7,751 nucleotides of DNA from assembly GCA_902767235.1 (NCBI GenBank), contig CACXGR010000202.1:1-7751 (forward strand). Direction: 5' to 3'. Under the pieces are notes generated by a model. The model was given only the letters and a program-made list of their open reading frames with translations, did no database searches and was not told the DNA's origin. A program made the translations under genes and the position numbers. The DNA comes from an uncultured Lachnospiraceae bacterium. GTDB lineage: Bacteria; Bacillota; Clostridia; Lachnospirales; Lachnospiraceae. Shown here in pieces: positions 1 to 6,074 of this stretch (its first letter is position 1; the number at the start of each line of letters is the position of its first letter).

Positions 1-1419
1 GACGTCGACGGATTTGAGAAGGCGAGAGCCCAGGCCCGCGAGAGATCCAAGGGCAGCTGGATCAAGACTTCCATGAGCGGCAAAGAGGCGACTGTCTACG
101 ACCAGATGGATGCTTCCAAGGGCTCCGAGTTCGACGGCTACGACAAGCTGGTGCAGGACAGCGAGATCATCGCGCTGGCACAGCTCCACGACGCGGCGGA
201 CGAAGAGCCCGATGAGGTGGCGGAAGCTGTCACAGACGGCATGCGCGCCGCGATCATCACGAAGGAGACACCTTTCTACGCCACTATGGGCGGACAGGTC
301 GGCGATATCGGCGAGATCGTCTGCGGAAAGAGCACCTTCAAGGTCGAGAAGACCGAGCACGTGGCCGGCTCCAAGATCGCGCACATCGGCGTGGTCACGG
401 GCGGCATGTTCAAGACGGGCGATGTGGTCACGCTGAAAGTCGATGCGAAGAACCGCCGCGACACCTGCAGGAACCACAGCGCTACGCACCTGATGCAGAA
501 GGCCCTGCGCGAAGTCCTGGGCACGCACGTCGAGCAGAAGGGCTCCTACCAGGATGCGGACCGCACCAGATTCGACTTCAGCCACTTCCAGGCGATGACG
601 GCAGACGAGATCAAGGCAGTCGAGGACCTGGTCAACGAGAAGATCTCCGAGGGTCTGGACGTCAAGACAGCCATCATGGGCATCGAGGACGCCAAGAAGA
701 GCGGCGCCATGGCCCTGTTCGGTGAGAAGTACGGCGACGAAGTCCGCGTAGTCAGGATGGGAGAATTCTCCACGGAGCTCTGCGGCGGAACGCATGTACA
801 GAACACGAGCCAGATCGGCCAGTTCAAGATCCTCTCCGAGAACGGCGTCGCGGCGGGCGTGCGCAGAATTGAGGCGCTGACCGGCGACAATGTCCGCGCT
901 TACTACGAGGACATGGAGAAGAAGATGCGCGAGGCGGCCGCTATGGTCAAGGCTACGCCTGATACCCTGGCGGATCACATTAAGAAGCTCCAGGAAGAGC
1001 TCAAGGCAGTCAAGAGCGAGAACGAGTCCCTGAAGGCCAAGGAAGCACAGAATGCCCTGGGTGATGTCATGGACAAGGTCGTGGAGATCAAGGGCGTCAA
1101 GTTCCTGGCTTCCTCCGTCAAGGATGTCGACATGAACGGCCTGCGCGACCTGGGCGACCAGCTGAAGGAGAAGCTCGGCAGCGGCGTGATCCTGCTGATC
1201 TCCGAAAAGGGCGGCAAGGTCAATCTGATGACGATGGCAACAGACGATGTCGTGAAGAAGGGTGCCCACGCGGGCAACCTGATCAAGGCGATCGCCAAGC
1301 AGGTCGGAGGAGGCGGCGGCGGCCGTCCCAATATGGCCCAGGCCGGCGGCAAGAACCCTGCCGGTATCGACAAGGCGCTCAGTGAGGCTCCGTCTGTACT
1401 CGAGGGAATGATCCGGTAA
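1..1419 (+). CDS. alaS: Alanyl-tRNA synthetase, C-terminal half (5' end outside window)
   Basis: AlaRS charges tRNA-Ala with alanine in the cytoplasm and hydrolyses mischarged Ser- or Gly-tRNA-Ala. The frame is open from base 1, so the ATG at 73 is internal; about 472 residues are present against a usual total near 880, so the catalytic half lies upstream. Visible landmarks, in order: the end of the tRNA-recognition region (GFEKARAQARERSKG, bases 10-54); the editing-domain signature FYATMGGQVGD (274-306); the zinc-binding HSATH (475-489) and CGGTH (781-795), giving the H-x3-H and C-x3-H ligands of the editing site; a coiled-coil linker (about 970-1060, heptads such as LQEELKAVKSENESL); and the C-Ala/DHHA1 domain with its glycine run GGGGGGRPNMAQAGG (1306-1350). 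All expected editing residues are present. The usual FYAESGGQ reads FYATMGGQ, a modest variant. The gene ends before its own terminator and appears to be transcriptionally separate from what follows. Confidence 0.97.
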   Translation, partial: DVDGFEKARAQARERSKGSWIKTSMSGKEATVYDQMDASKGSEFDGYDKLVQDSEIIALAQLHDAADEEPDEVAEAVTDGMRAAIITKETPFYATMGGQVGDIGEIVCGKSTFKVEKTEHVAGSKIAHIGVVTGGMFKTGDVVTLKVDAKNRRDTCRNHSATHLMQKALREVLGTHVEQKGSYQDADRTRFDFSHFQAMTADEIKAVEDLVNEKISEGLDVKTAIMGIEDAKKSGAMALFGEKYGDEVRVVRMGEFSTELCGGTHVQNTSQIGQFKILSENGVAAGVRRIEALTGDNVRAYYEDMEKKMREAAAMVKATPDTLADHIKKLQEELKAVKSENESLKAKEAQNALGDVMDKVVEIKGVKFLASSVKDVDMNGLRDLGDQLKEKLGSGVILLISEKGGKVNLMTMATDDVVKKGAHAGNLIKAIAKQVGGGGGGRPNMAQAGGKNPAGIDKALSEAPSVLEGMIR

Positions 1420-1451
1420 AGAGAATACTGGGTATCAGGATACGGTTTATC

Positions 1452-1503
1452 AGACCTGTCGCCTGCGCAAGCGGGCGGCAGGTCTTTTCTGTCCGTTTTT
1501 TTT
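1452..1503 (+). terminator. Rho-independent terminator of alaS
   Basis: A 15-bp stem pairs 1452-1466 (AGACCTGTCGCCTGC) with 1471-1485 (GCGGGCGGCAGGTCT), containing two G-U wobbles and closed by a GCAA tetraloop (GNRA type) on a C-G pair. The stem runs into TTTT (1485-1488), and a second run of eight T follows at 1496-1503. It lies 33 bases after the alaS stop, which fits termination of alaS transcription and separation from the downstream operon. Confidence 0.93.
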
Positions 1504-1533
1504 ATTATTATGATGCGAAGCAATATGAATTAG

Positions 1534-1542
1534 TGGTAAAAT
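1534..1542 (+). promoter_or_regulatory. Candidate extended -10 promoter for the downstream operon
   Basis: TGG-TAAAAT at 1534-1542 matches an extended -10 element (TGn followed by a hexamer with 5 of 6 matches to TATAAT). The -35 region 17 bases upstream (about 1514-1519, TGCGAA) is poor, which is typical for extended -10 promoters. The start of transcription would be near 1549, leaving a 5' leader of about 60 bases before the ATG at 1609. It sits in the only AT-rich stretch of the window, just after the alaS terminator. Assigned by eye. Confidence 0.5.
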
Positions 1543-1548
1543 AAAGCG

Positions 1549-1580
1549 CAAAGTGTCTCATTTGCACTGTGTACACTTTG
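1549..1580 (+). promoter_or_regulatory. Inverted repeat at predicted transcription start (operator or leader hairpin)
   Basis: CAAAGTGT (1549-1556) and ACACTTTG (1573-1580) are perfect 8-base inverted arms separated by 16 bases. The right arm overlaps a small perfect palindrome, GTGTACAC (1569-1576). The left arm starts where the extended -10 element would place +1, so the element could be a repressor operator overlapping the start site or a stem-loop at the 5' end of the mRNA. An alternative short pairing AGTG (1552-1555) with CACT (1565-1568) competes with the long stem. No known regulator motif is recognised. Confidence 0.4.
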
Positions 1581-1595
1581 GGGAAATACTGTTTT

Positions 1596-1600
1596 GGAAG
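1596..1600 (+). promoter_or_regulatory. Ribosome binding site deciding the LOG-family start
   Basis: GGAAG lies 8 bases before the ATG at 1609. An in-frame TTG at 1594 also has a G-rich stretch upstream (GGGGA, 1580-1584), but the ATG gives the usual family N-terminus (MNITVYLGSA), so it is preferred. Confidence 0.6.
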
Positions 1601-1608
1601 ATGGGAAT

Positions 1609-2145
1609 ATGAATATTACTGTATATTTAGGCTCTGCACACGGAAATGATCCCAAGTACAAGAACGAGGTCGTGCGGCTGGGAAACTGGATCGGCAAGGC
1701 CGGACACCGGCTCATCTACGGCGGAAGCCGGATCGGACTGATGGGAGAGCTGGCAGAAGCGGTCCTCACAGCCGGCGGCGAAGTGATCGGCGTGGAACCG
1801 GACTTCTTTGTGAACAGCTGCCTGCAGCATCACGGGATCACACGCCTGATCGTGACCAAGACCATGGCGGAGAGAAAAGCCAGGATGATCGAACTGGGAG
1901 ATGTCTTTATTGCTTTTCCGGGCGGGACCGGAACCCTTGAGGAGATCTCGGAGGTGATGTCCCAGGTCAGGCTCGGACACAATGAGCGCCCCTGCATCGT
2001 GCTCAATCTGGACGGATACTATGAGCCGCTCCGGCACATGCTCGATCATATGGTCCTGGAGGGCTTTCTTGACAAGAAGAGCAGAGAAAAGTTTATTTTC
2101 GCGCCGGATACAGAGAGCATCGCGCAGTTTCTTGATCTGATGTAA
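1609..2145 (+). CDS. LOG-family protein (TIGR00730), nucleoside 5'-monophosphate phosphoribohydrolase
   Basis: Members of this family, often mislabelled lysine decarboxylases, hydrolyse the N-glycosidic bond of nucleoside 5'-monophosphates, releasing the free base and ribose 5-phosphate; plant and some bacterial members activate cytokinin nucleotides. The 178-residue product is normal family length. It begins with the Rossmann-like strand ITVYLGSA and carries both signature motifs: YGGSRIGLMGELA (about residues 38-50) and PGGTGTLEE (about 105-113). The latter holds the catalytic and phosphate-binding Gly/Thr/Glu residues. No signal peptide or membrane segment is present, so it should be cytoplasmic. 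It is the first gene after the terminator and promoter region and is followed after 24 bases by the AAA+ gene, which suggests an operon. Natural substrate (AMP, other NMP or a modified nucleotide) cannot be told from sequence. Confidence 0.9.
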   Translation: MNITVYLGSAHGNDPKYKNEVVRLGNWIGKAGHRLIYGGSRIGLMGELAEAVLTAGGEVIGVEPDFFVNSCLQHHGITRLIVTKTMAERKARMIELGDVFIAFPGGTGTLEEISEVMSQVRLGHNERPCIVLNLDGYYEPLRHMLDHMVLEGFLDKKSREKFIFAPDTESIAQFLDLM

Positions 2146-2150
2146 GGTGC

Positions 2151-2160
2151 AGGAGGAAGG
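2151..2160 (+). promoter_or_regulatory. Ribosome binding site of the AAA+ ATPase gene
   Basis: AGGAGGAAGG in the 24-base gap after the LOG-family stop. The GGAAGG part ends 9 bases before the ATG at 2170, so translation starts independently although the gene is in an operon. Confidence 0.7.
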
Positions 2161-2169
2161 AAAAGGCAG

Positions 2170-3630
2170 ATGGATAAGAGAACGAAAAAAGAGCTTGAGA
2201 GACTCACTGCAATAACCAACACAGAGAAGAACCTGCTCAAGGATCTCTATGGAGATATGTTCGGTTCTTCGAGTTTGTCAGATCATAAAAAGAAGGCAGA
2301 GCAGCTGCGCTCGGAGCTGTCGGCCAAAAGCGGGAGAAGCTCCGACAGCGAACCCTCGGCGGCAGAGCTTTTGGACAGGGCCTATAAAAAGCACGCGGAT
2401 CCTCTCAGCGACGCCAAGAAGGCGCTGAAGGAGGCCCAGGACCTGATGTCCCGCACAGACGAGATCACGCAGGGCATACTGGAGTCCAACCGCAAGGGAG
2501 CGGAGAACCTGGCAAAGATCACGGGCGATACCGGCCGGATCGATCCCTCCGCAGGCGGAAACGGACCCGCCGGCGCAGCGCCCCAGGTACAGACTGCGAC
2601 AGGCGGACCGGCGCCGAACCCTGCAGATCCCCCGCAGGCGCCCAAGGAGCCCGAAAAGGACCCCATGGAGGAACTCGACGCTCTGGTGGGCCTGACGACG
2701 ATCAAGGCGGACGTCAAAGAACTCATGGCCTTCGTCAAGATCCAGAAGATGAGAAAGGACGCCGGACTCAAGTCCGTGCCCGTCTCCCTTCATCTGGTGT
2801 TCACGGGAAACCCCGGGACCGGCAAGACGACGGTGGCGCGCATCATCGGCAGGCTCTACAAGCAGATCGGCGTCCTGTCAAAGGGACAGCTGATCGAAGT
2901 GGACCGCTCCGGTCTCGTGGCCGGCTACGTCGGCCAGACGGCGCTCAAGACCCAGGAGCAGATCAGCAAAGCGATGGGAGGCGTCCTCTTCATCGACGAG
3001 GCCTATGCCCTGGCGCAGAAGGACGACGCGTTCGGTCAGGAAGCGATCGACACGGTCCTCAAAGCCATGGAGGACCACAGGGATGATCTGGTGGTCATCG
3101 TGGCCGGCTATACAAAGCCGATGGAGAAGTTCATAAACAGCAATCCCGGACTCAAATCCAGATTTAATAAATATATCGAGTTCCCCGATTATACCATTGA
3201 CGAGCTCGAGGAGATCTTCTATCTCAACTGCAGCAAATACGATTATATCGTGGAAGAGGATGCCAAAAAGCAGATCCGGGCGCGCATCATCAGCAGAAAG
3301 ATGCAGCGGCAGGAGAATTTTGCCAACGCCCGCGAAGTGCGCAATATGTTTGAGGATATCATCACGAACCAGGCCCGCCGCGTGGCGGAAATGGAGTCGC
3401 CTACCCACGAGGACATGATGAAGATCACACTCATGGATCTGTCGGATGATATCGGCGATGTAGCAGACACCAAAGAGATGGAGAAGATGGAGGAGGCCGC
3501 CAAAGAAGCGACGGCGACGGAACTGGAACTTCACACAGAGGATGAGGCGGCGGAGACGGAGATCACTGCTGATGAGCCGGCACCGGAAGAGGCACCGGCA
3601 GCAGAAGACGCCGGGAATGAGAAGGGATGA
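2170..3630 (+). CDS. CbxX/CfqX-type (SpoVK-like) AAA+ ATPase
   Basis: An ATP-driven remodelling protein of the CbxX/CfqX AAA+ group, which includes the Rubisco activase CbbX, sporulation protein SpoVK and the C-terminal domain of type VII secretion EccA. Residues 1-120 are helical and charged. Residues 121-165 form a Pro/Gly/Ala-rich linker. The AAA+ module spans about 166-425: Walker A GNPGTGKT (213-220), pore-loop motif YVGQT (253-257), Walker B VLFIDEA (272-278, D276/E277), sensor-1 strand VVIVAGY (308-314), arginine finger in NPGLKSRF (325-332, R331), and the sensor-2 helix ANAREVRNMFE (385-395). All catalytic positions look intact, so it should be an active hexameric ATPase. Residues 435-486 are an acidic, low-complexity Glu/Ala/Pro tail. 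It is cytoplasmic, with no signal or membrane segment. Its stop all but touches the TPR/SEC-C gene, which suggests the two products work together. Substrate unknown; the N-terminal domain is not one I recognise. Confidence 0.92.
   Translation: MDKRTKKELERLTAITNTEKNLLKDLYGDMFGSSSLSDHKKKAEQLRSELSAKSGRSSDSEPSAAELLDRAYKKHADPLSDAKKALKEAQDLMSRTDEITQGILESNRKGAENLAKITGDTGRIDPSAGGNGPAGAAPQVQTATGGPAPNPADPPQAPKEPEKDPMEELDALVGLTTIKADVKELMAFVKIQKMRKDAGLKSVPVSLHLVFTGNPGTGKTTVARIIGRLYKQIGVLSKGQLIEVDRSGLVAGYVGQTALKTQEQISKAMGGVLFIDEAYALAQKDDAFGQEAIDTVLKAMEDHRDDLVVIVAGYTKPMEKFINSNPGLKSRFNKYIEFPDYTIDELEEIFYLNCSKYDYIVEEDAKKQIRARIISRKMQRQENFANAREVRNMFEDIITNQARRVAEMESPTHEDMMKITLMDLSDDIGDVADTKEMEKMEEAAKEATATELELHTEDEAAETEITADEPAPEEAPAAEDAGNEKG
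3619..3626 (+). promoter_or_regulatory. Ribosome binding site deciding the TPR/SEC-C start
   Basis: GAGAAGGG lies within the end of the AAA+ gene. It directly abuts the ATG at 3627, leaving no spacer, but is 6 bases from the ATG at 3633. The second ATG is therefore the better start. If 3627 is used instead, the junction is an ATGA stop/start overlap. Confidence 0.55.
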
Positions 3631-3632
3631 CA

Positions 3633-4940
3633 ATGGCAGAAGAGACACAGGGACGGATCACCGTCCGCAGCAATATACAGGATTACATGGACGAGATCGA
3701 TCAGTATACGGCGCAGCTGCCGCTGACGATCCGCGAACAGATGAGGCAGGCGCTCTATCTGGAGTATGAGGGAGATTACGAAGGCCAGGAGAAACTGTGC
3801 CGGGAGATGCTGGAGACAGATCCCGCCTGTCCCGACGTGCTTTCCATGCTGGGAAGATGCCTGCTCTCTGAGGGAAAGGCGGAGGAGGCCGTACCGTATC
3901 TGGAGGACGCGCTGCGCGCGGAGCCCGCTGATTTCAATACGCTGGTCAGCCTGGGACAGGCTTACCACTCGCTCGGGCAGTACAAGCAGGCCGTGCAGAC
4001 GTTCGAAAAGGCTGCCGCTGCGCCTGACTACCATCCTTTCTTCTATACCACCTACGGAGACAGCCTGGAGAAACTGGGACAGAGAGAGAAGGCCAGGGAG
4101 ATCTTCAGAAAAGAGGTGACCCGCTGGGAGGAGACCAGGAACATCGTATCCGTCGATATTTTGGACGGATGCTTTGTGCGCCTCCTCTACCTGGACGCCA
4201 TACTGGGAGCGATGGAACTGACCGTGGACATCGGCGTCTACAAGCGCTTTCTTTCAGCCGCGGAGATGGACGCGGCGATGCAGCGCAGGCTGGCACAGAA
4301 CATCTCTTATCTGAGCACGGCGCTGACGGTGCGCACTTTCCGGATCCCCTTCCGCGGACTGATCAGGGAAGTGGAGGAGCGGGGATACCTGATCGGCAGC
4401 GAGCAGTACTATATCATCGAAAATGCTTACCGTTCCGTGGAGTCCTATGAATATCACGAGGACAACGCCGTCAGCGCAATGATGGAGAGCTTCCTCTCTT
4501 CGGAGAGCCGCGTGTCGGCGACGGGAGCCGGCGAAGTGGACACGAACGAAAAGCTCACAGCGCTCTCTTATGAGTGGTACATGACGAGATACATCGAGAA
4601 CCACGGGGAGGAACTGCTCTATGTGTCCGAGAAGTATCCCCACAGCTATATCAGGGTCGTCACATTCCTGGATCAGCTGCAGCAGCTGGGGGCGCCCGGA
4701 ATGCGCAGCGCGATCCTGGACAAGCTCGAGACCTTCGACGAGATCAAGGTCCCGCGGGATGCGCTGGAAGCCGGCATGGAAGAGGCTTATCAGAAAGCAC
4801 TGACCCGCAAAAAGGAGCCCGTATACCTGACAGAGGGAAACGTGACCTATAAAAGGAGCGGCAAGAAGATACTGCCCAACGATCCCTGCCCCTGCGGCTC
4901 CGGCAAAAAATACAAAAAGTGCCACGGAAGAAACGCCTGA
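3633..4940 (+). CDS. TPR-repeat protein with C-terminal zinc-binding SEC-C motif
   Basis: The 435-residue product has at least three, probably four, tetratricopeptide repeats at about residues 36-165 (for example LSMLGRCLLSEGKAEEAVPYLEDAL and LVSLGQAYHSLGQYKQAVQTFEKA, with the expected G/Y/A and A-x3-F/Y positions). A helical region without a family I recognise follows (about 170-400). The C-terminus is a SEC-C motif, PNDPCPCGSGKKYKKCHG (415-432), whose C419, C421, C430 and H431 would bind one zinc as in the SecA tail. TPRs mediate protein binding, and SEC-C motifs bind ribosome, SecB-like or nucleic-acid partners in other proteins, so an adaptor role is likely, perhaps for the ATPase encoded next to it. 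No signal peptide or membrane segment. An in-frame ATG at 3627 would add two residues. The frame stops five residues after the motif, but an open +1 frame continues to the next gene (see the entry at 4927). Confidence 0.85.
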   Translation: MAEETQGRITVRSNIQDYMDEIDQYTAQLPLTIREQMRQALYLEYEGDYEGQEKLCREMLETDPACPDVLSMLGRCLLSEGKAEEAVPYLEDALRAEPADFNTLVSLGQAYHSLGQYKQAVQTFEKAAAAPDYHPFFYTTYGDSLEKLGQREKAREIFRKEVTRWEETRNIVSVDILDGCFVRLLYLDAILGAMELTVDIGVYKRFLSAAEMDAAMQRRLAQNISYLSTALTVRTFRIPFRGLIREVEERGYLIGSEQYYIIENAYRSVESYEYHEDNAVSAMMESFLSSESRVSATGAGEVDTNEKLTALSYEWYMTRYIENHGEELLYVSEKYPHSYIRVVTFLDQLQQLGAPGMRSAILDKLETFDEIKVPRDALEAGMEEAYQKALTRKKEPVYLTEGNVTYKRSGKKILPNDPCPCGSGKKYKKCHGRNA

Positions 4941-5016
4941 CAGTCCGGGCGGAGCGATTCCGGCAGAAGAGGCGGCCGCGCATGACCGGGCAGATCAGAA
5001 GGAGAAGAGAGTGTGA
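4927..5016 (+). other. Possible displaced C-terminal tail of the TPR/SEC-C protein, in the +1 frame
   Basis: Starting inside the last codons of the TPR/SEC-C gene, the +1 phase is open for 29 codons and reads an acidic, Ala/Pro-rich tail (ETPDSPGGAIPAEE, continuing with AAAHDRADQKEKRV). It stops at TGA 5014-5016, which overlaps the GTG start of the next gene (5013-5015) as GTGA. This stretch otherwise would be a 72-base spacer with no hairpin or promoter I can see, unusually long for this packed block. It resembles the Glu/Ala/Pro tail of the AAA+ protein. It could be a former extension cut off by a one-base change, a sequencing error, or a real frameshift product. It could also be chance. 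Confidence 0.4.
4999..5004 (+). promoter_or_regulatory. Ribosome binding site deciding the GTG start at 5013
   Basis: AAGGAG ends 8 bases before GTG 5013. No in-frame ATG near the conserved-looking N-terminus competes, so a GTG start is well supported. Confidence 0.65.
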
Positions 5017-5348
5017 AGATCGATCCGAAGGAATTGTATTCCTTAAATTTCTACGAGTACGGCGAGGCGTACTACGGCGGGTGCGGCGGCATGCGCTACC
5101 GGGTGGCGCGCGAACCGCTGGAGAACGTACACTATACGCCTGTTGACAAGAGAGGACCAGGGGTATTACTGGCGCAGGCATGGCCGGAACCGATGTCCTA
5201 CGCGGCAGCAGACCCGTCAATGATCAGGCGCGCAGAGTTTGCCTTCTCGCAGGAGGGACTGGAGAAAGCGGTGCAGTGGCTCAATGACCAGCTGGATTCG
5301 ATATCGGACGGCAGGGACGGATCGCACCGGGAGACAGGGGATGAATAG
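5013..5348 (+). CDS. Conserved-looking small protein of unknown function (111 residues)
   Basis: I do not recognise a named family. The protein starts at GTG and has an aromatic and glycine-rich N-terminal part (LNFYEYGEAYYGGCGGMRYRV, about residues 10-30, within two segments), a middle with AQAWPEPMSY (about 54-63), and a likely C-terminal helix EFAFSQEGLEKAVQWLND (about 75-92). No signal peptide, membrane segment, cysteine pair or catalytic motif is evident, so it is probably a small soluble cytoplasmic protein. Its composition matches neighbouring genes, it has a good ribosome binding site, and its end overlaps the MBL-hydrolase start by 8 bases, so I take it as a real gene, translationally coupled to the hydrolase. 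A role as partner or modulator of that enzyme is only an inference from the overlap. Confidence 0.8.
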   Translation: MKIDPKELYSLNFYEYGEAYYGGCGGMRYRVAREPLENVHYTPVDKRGPGVLLAQAWPEPMSYAAADPSMIRRAEFAFSQEGLEKAVQWLNDQLDSISDGRDGSHRETGDE

Positions 5349-6015
5349 GATTACACATATTTATCACAGCGGATTTGCGATCGAACTGGCACACAGCGTA
5401 CTGATCTTCGACTGGTTTTCGGGAGAGCTTCCGGATTTCGATCCGGATAAGATGATCGCCGTCTTTGTCACCCACGGGCACGCGGACCATTACTCTCCAA
5501 GAATATGGGATCTGAGAAAGAAGTACCGTAAAGTGTTCTACGTGCTTGATTGCTGCACGGCGCCAGAACAGAAGGGAGAAAACATCCTTCACGTACAGCC
5601 GGGGCGCCACTATCAGCAGGACAAACTGATGATCTTTGCCATCCGCTCCAACGATGAGGGCGTTGCCTATGTTGTCAGCGCGGAGGGCTACAATTTCTTC
5701 CATGCCGGCGATCTGGGGGTATGGAACTGGTATGACGCTGCGGAATCGGATAACGCGTACTCGCGGAGAATATACCAGAGACAACTGGAGAAGATCAGCG
5801 GGTGGGATATCGATGTCGCCATGGTCCCGGTGGACCCCAGGCTGGGGGAGAGCGCCACGCTGGCGGTGGATGATTATATGAGGATCGTCGGCTGCAGATG
5901 CCTCTTTCCCATGCACTACTGGAATCGCAGGGAAGAGGCGCTGAGCTATCTCGATCGTGATAAGCTGGATCCATACAGGGAGCAGATCTGTCTGAGTGAA
6001 GAGGCGGTATTTTGA
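5341..6015 (+). CDS. UlaG-like metallo-beta-lactamase-fold hydrolase
   Basis: A 224-residue member of the metallo-beta-lactamase superfamily, closest in layout to short UlaG-like (L-ascorbate-6-phosphate lactonase-like) enzymes. The N-terminus ITHIYHSGFAIEL is the typical opening strand pair. The metal motif HGHADH (residues 45-50) gives the HxHxDH ligands. FFHAGDLG supplies the metal-bridging Asp (D124), and FPMHYW supplies the last His ligand (H192). The metal site therefore looks complete and the enzyme active, probably cytoplasmic; phosphodiester, lactone or other ester substrates are possible and cannot be resolved. The start ATG 5341 has GGGAG (5329-5333) 7 bases upstream and overlaps the preceding small gene by 8 bases in a different frame. 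The frame is open further upstream to 5239, but that part is the other gene read out of phase. Confidence 0.9.
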   Translation: MNRITHIYHSGFAIELAHSVLIFDWFSGELPDFDPDKMIAVFVTHGHADHYSPRIWDLRKKYRKVFYVLDCCTAPEQKGENILHVQPGRHYQQDKLMIFAIRSNDEGVAYVVSAEGYNFFHAGDLGVWNWYDAAESDNAYSRRIYQRQLEKISGWDIDVAMVPVDPRLGESATLAVDDYMRIVGCRCLFPMHYWNRREEALSYLDRDKLDPYREQICLSEEAVF

Positions 6016-6023
6016 ACAGCGCA

Positions 6024-6037
6024 GCGGCCAAGGCCGC
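6024..6037 (+). other. Short GC-rich hairpin between the hydrolase and lipoprotein genes
   Basis: GCGGCC-AA-GGCCGC is a perfect 6-base inverted repeat (or a 5-bp stem with a CAAG loop), 8 bases after the hydrolase stop. No T-run follows, so it is not a standard intrinsic terminator. It might act as a processing or mRNA-stability element, or be chance in GC-rich DNA. Confidence 0.3.
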
Positions 6038-6068
6038 ATCATACAGATCTTGCGGAATATGATGAATC

Positions 6069-6074
6069 AGGAGG
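6069..6074 (+). promoter_or_regulatory. Ribosome binding site deciding the lipoprotein start
   Basis: A perfect AGGAGG 5 bases before ATG 6080. This start gives a canonical lipoprotein signal; the ATGs at 5996, 6059 and 6062 lie upstream in the same frame, but the signal would then be preceded by a long polar stretch. Confidence 0.8.

Noticed and set aside
975..1523. Minus-strand open frame of 182 codons across the end of alaS
   Set aside because: It lies opposite a certain gene, covers the terminator, and its translation is Ser/Pro/Arg-rich with no family signature; a shadow of GC-rich codon use.
1562..1590. Alternative promoter TTGCAC with AATACT for the LOG-family gene
   Set aside because: It would start transcription inside the ribosome binding site, and the -35 match is weak; the extended -10 upstream is better.
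1594..1608. TTG start of the LOG-family gene five codons upstream
   Set aside because: The ATG at 1609 has a well-placed GGAAG and gives the usual family N-terminus; TTG remains possible but less likely.
2878..3648. Minus-strand open frame of 256 codons opposite the AAA+ gene
   Set aside because: It is antisense to the conserved ATPase core and reads as Leu/Arg/His-rich sequence typical of complementary-strand shadows; no ribosome binding site was seen.
4254..4925. Minus-strand open frame of 223 codons opposite the TPR/SEC-C gene
   Set aside because: Composition is that of an antisense shadow, and the plus strand has clear TPR and SEC-C motifs.
5239..5340. Upstream extension of the MBL hydrolase to an ATG at 5239
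   Set aside because: The extra 34 residues are Arg/Ser-rich, overlap the small gene by 110 bases, and lack a ribosome binding site; ATG 5341 gives the family N-terminus.
6024..6037. Hairpin after the MBL hydrolase as an intrinsic terminator
   Set aside because: The stem is short and no T-run follows; kept only as a weak structural feature.
5281..6042. Minus-strand open frame of 253 codons opposite the MBL hydrolase
   Set aside because: The plus strand carries a full metal-binding motif set; the antisense reading has none.
6012..6042. Possible promoter for the lipoprotein (TTGAAC, then CATCAT)
   Set aside because: Both hexamers are poor and the 19-base spacing is long; not better than chance.
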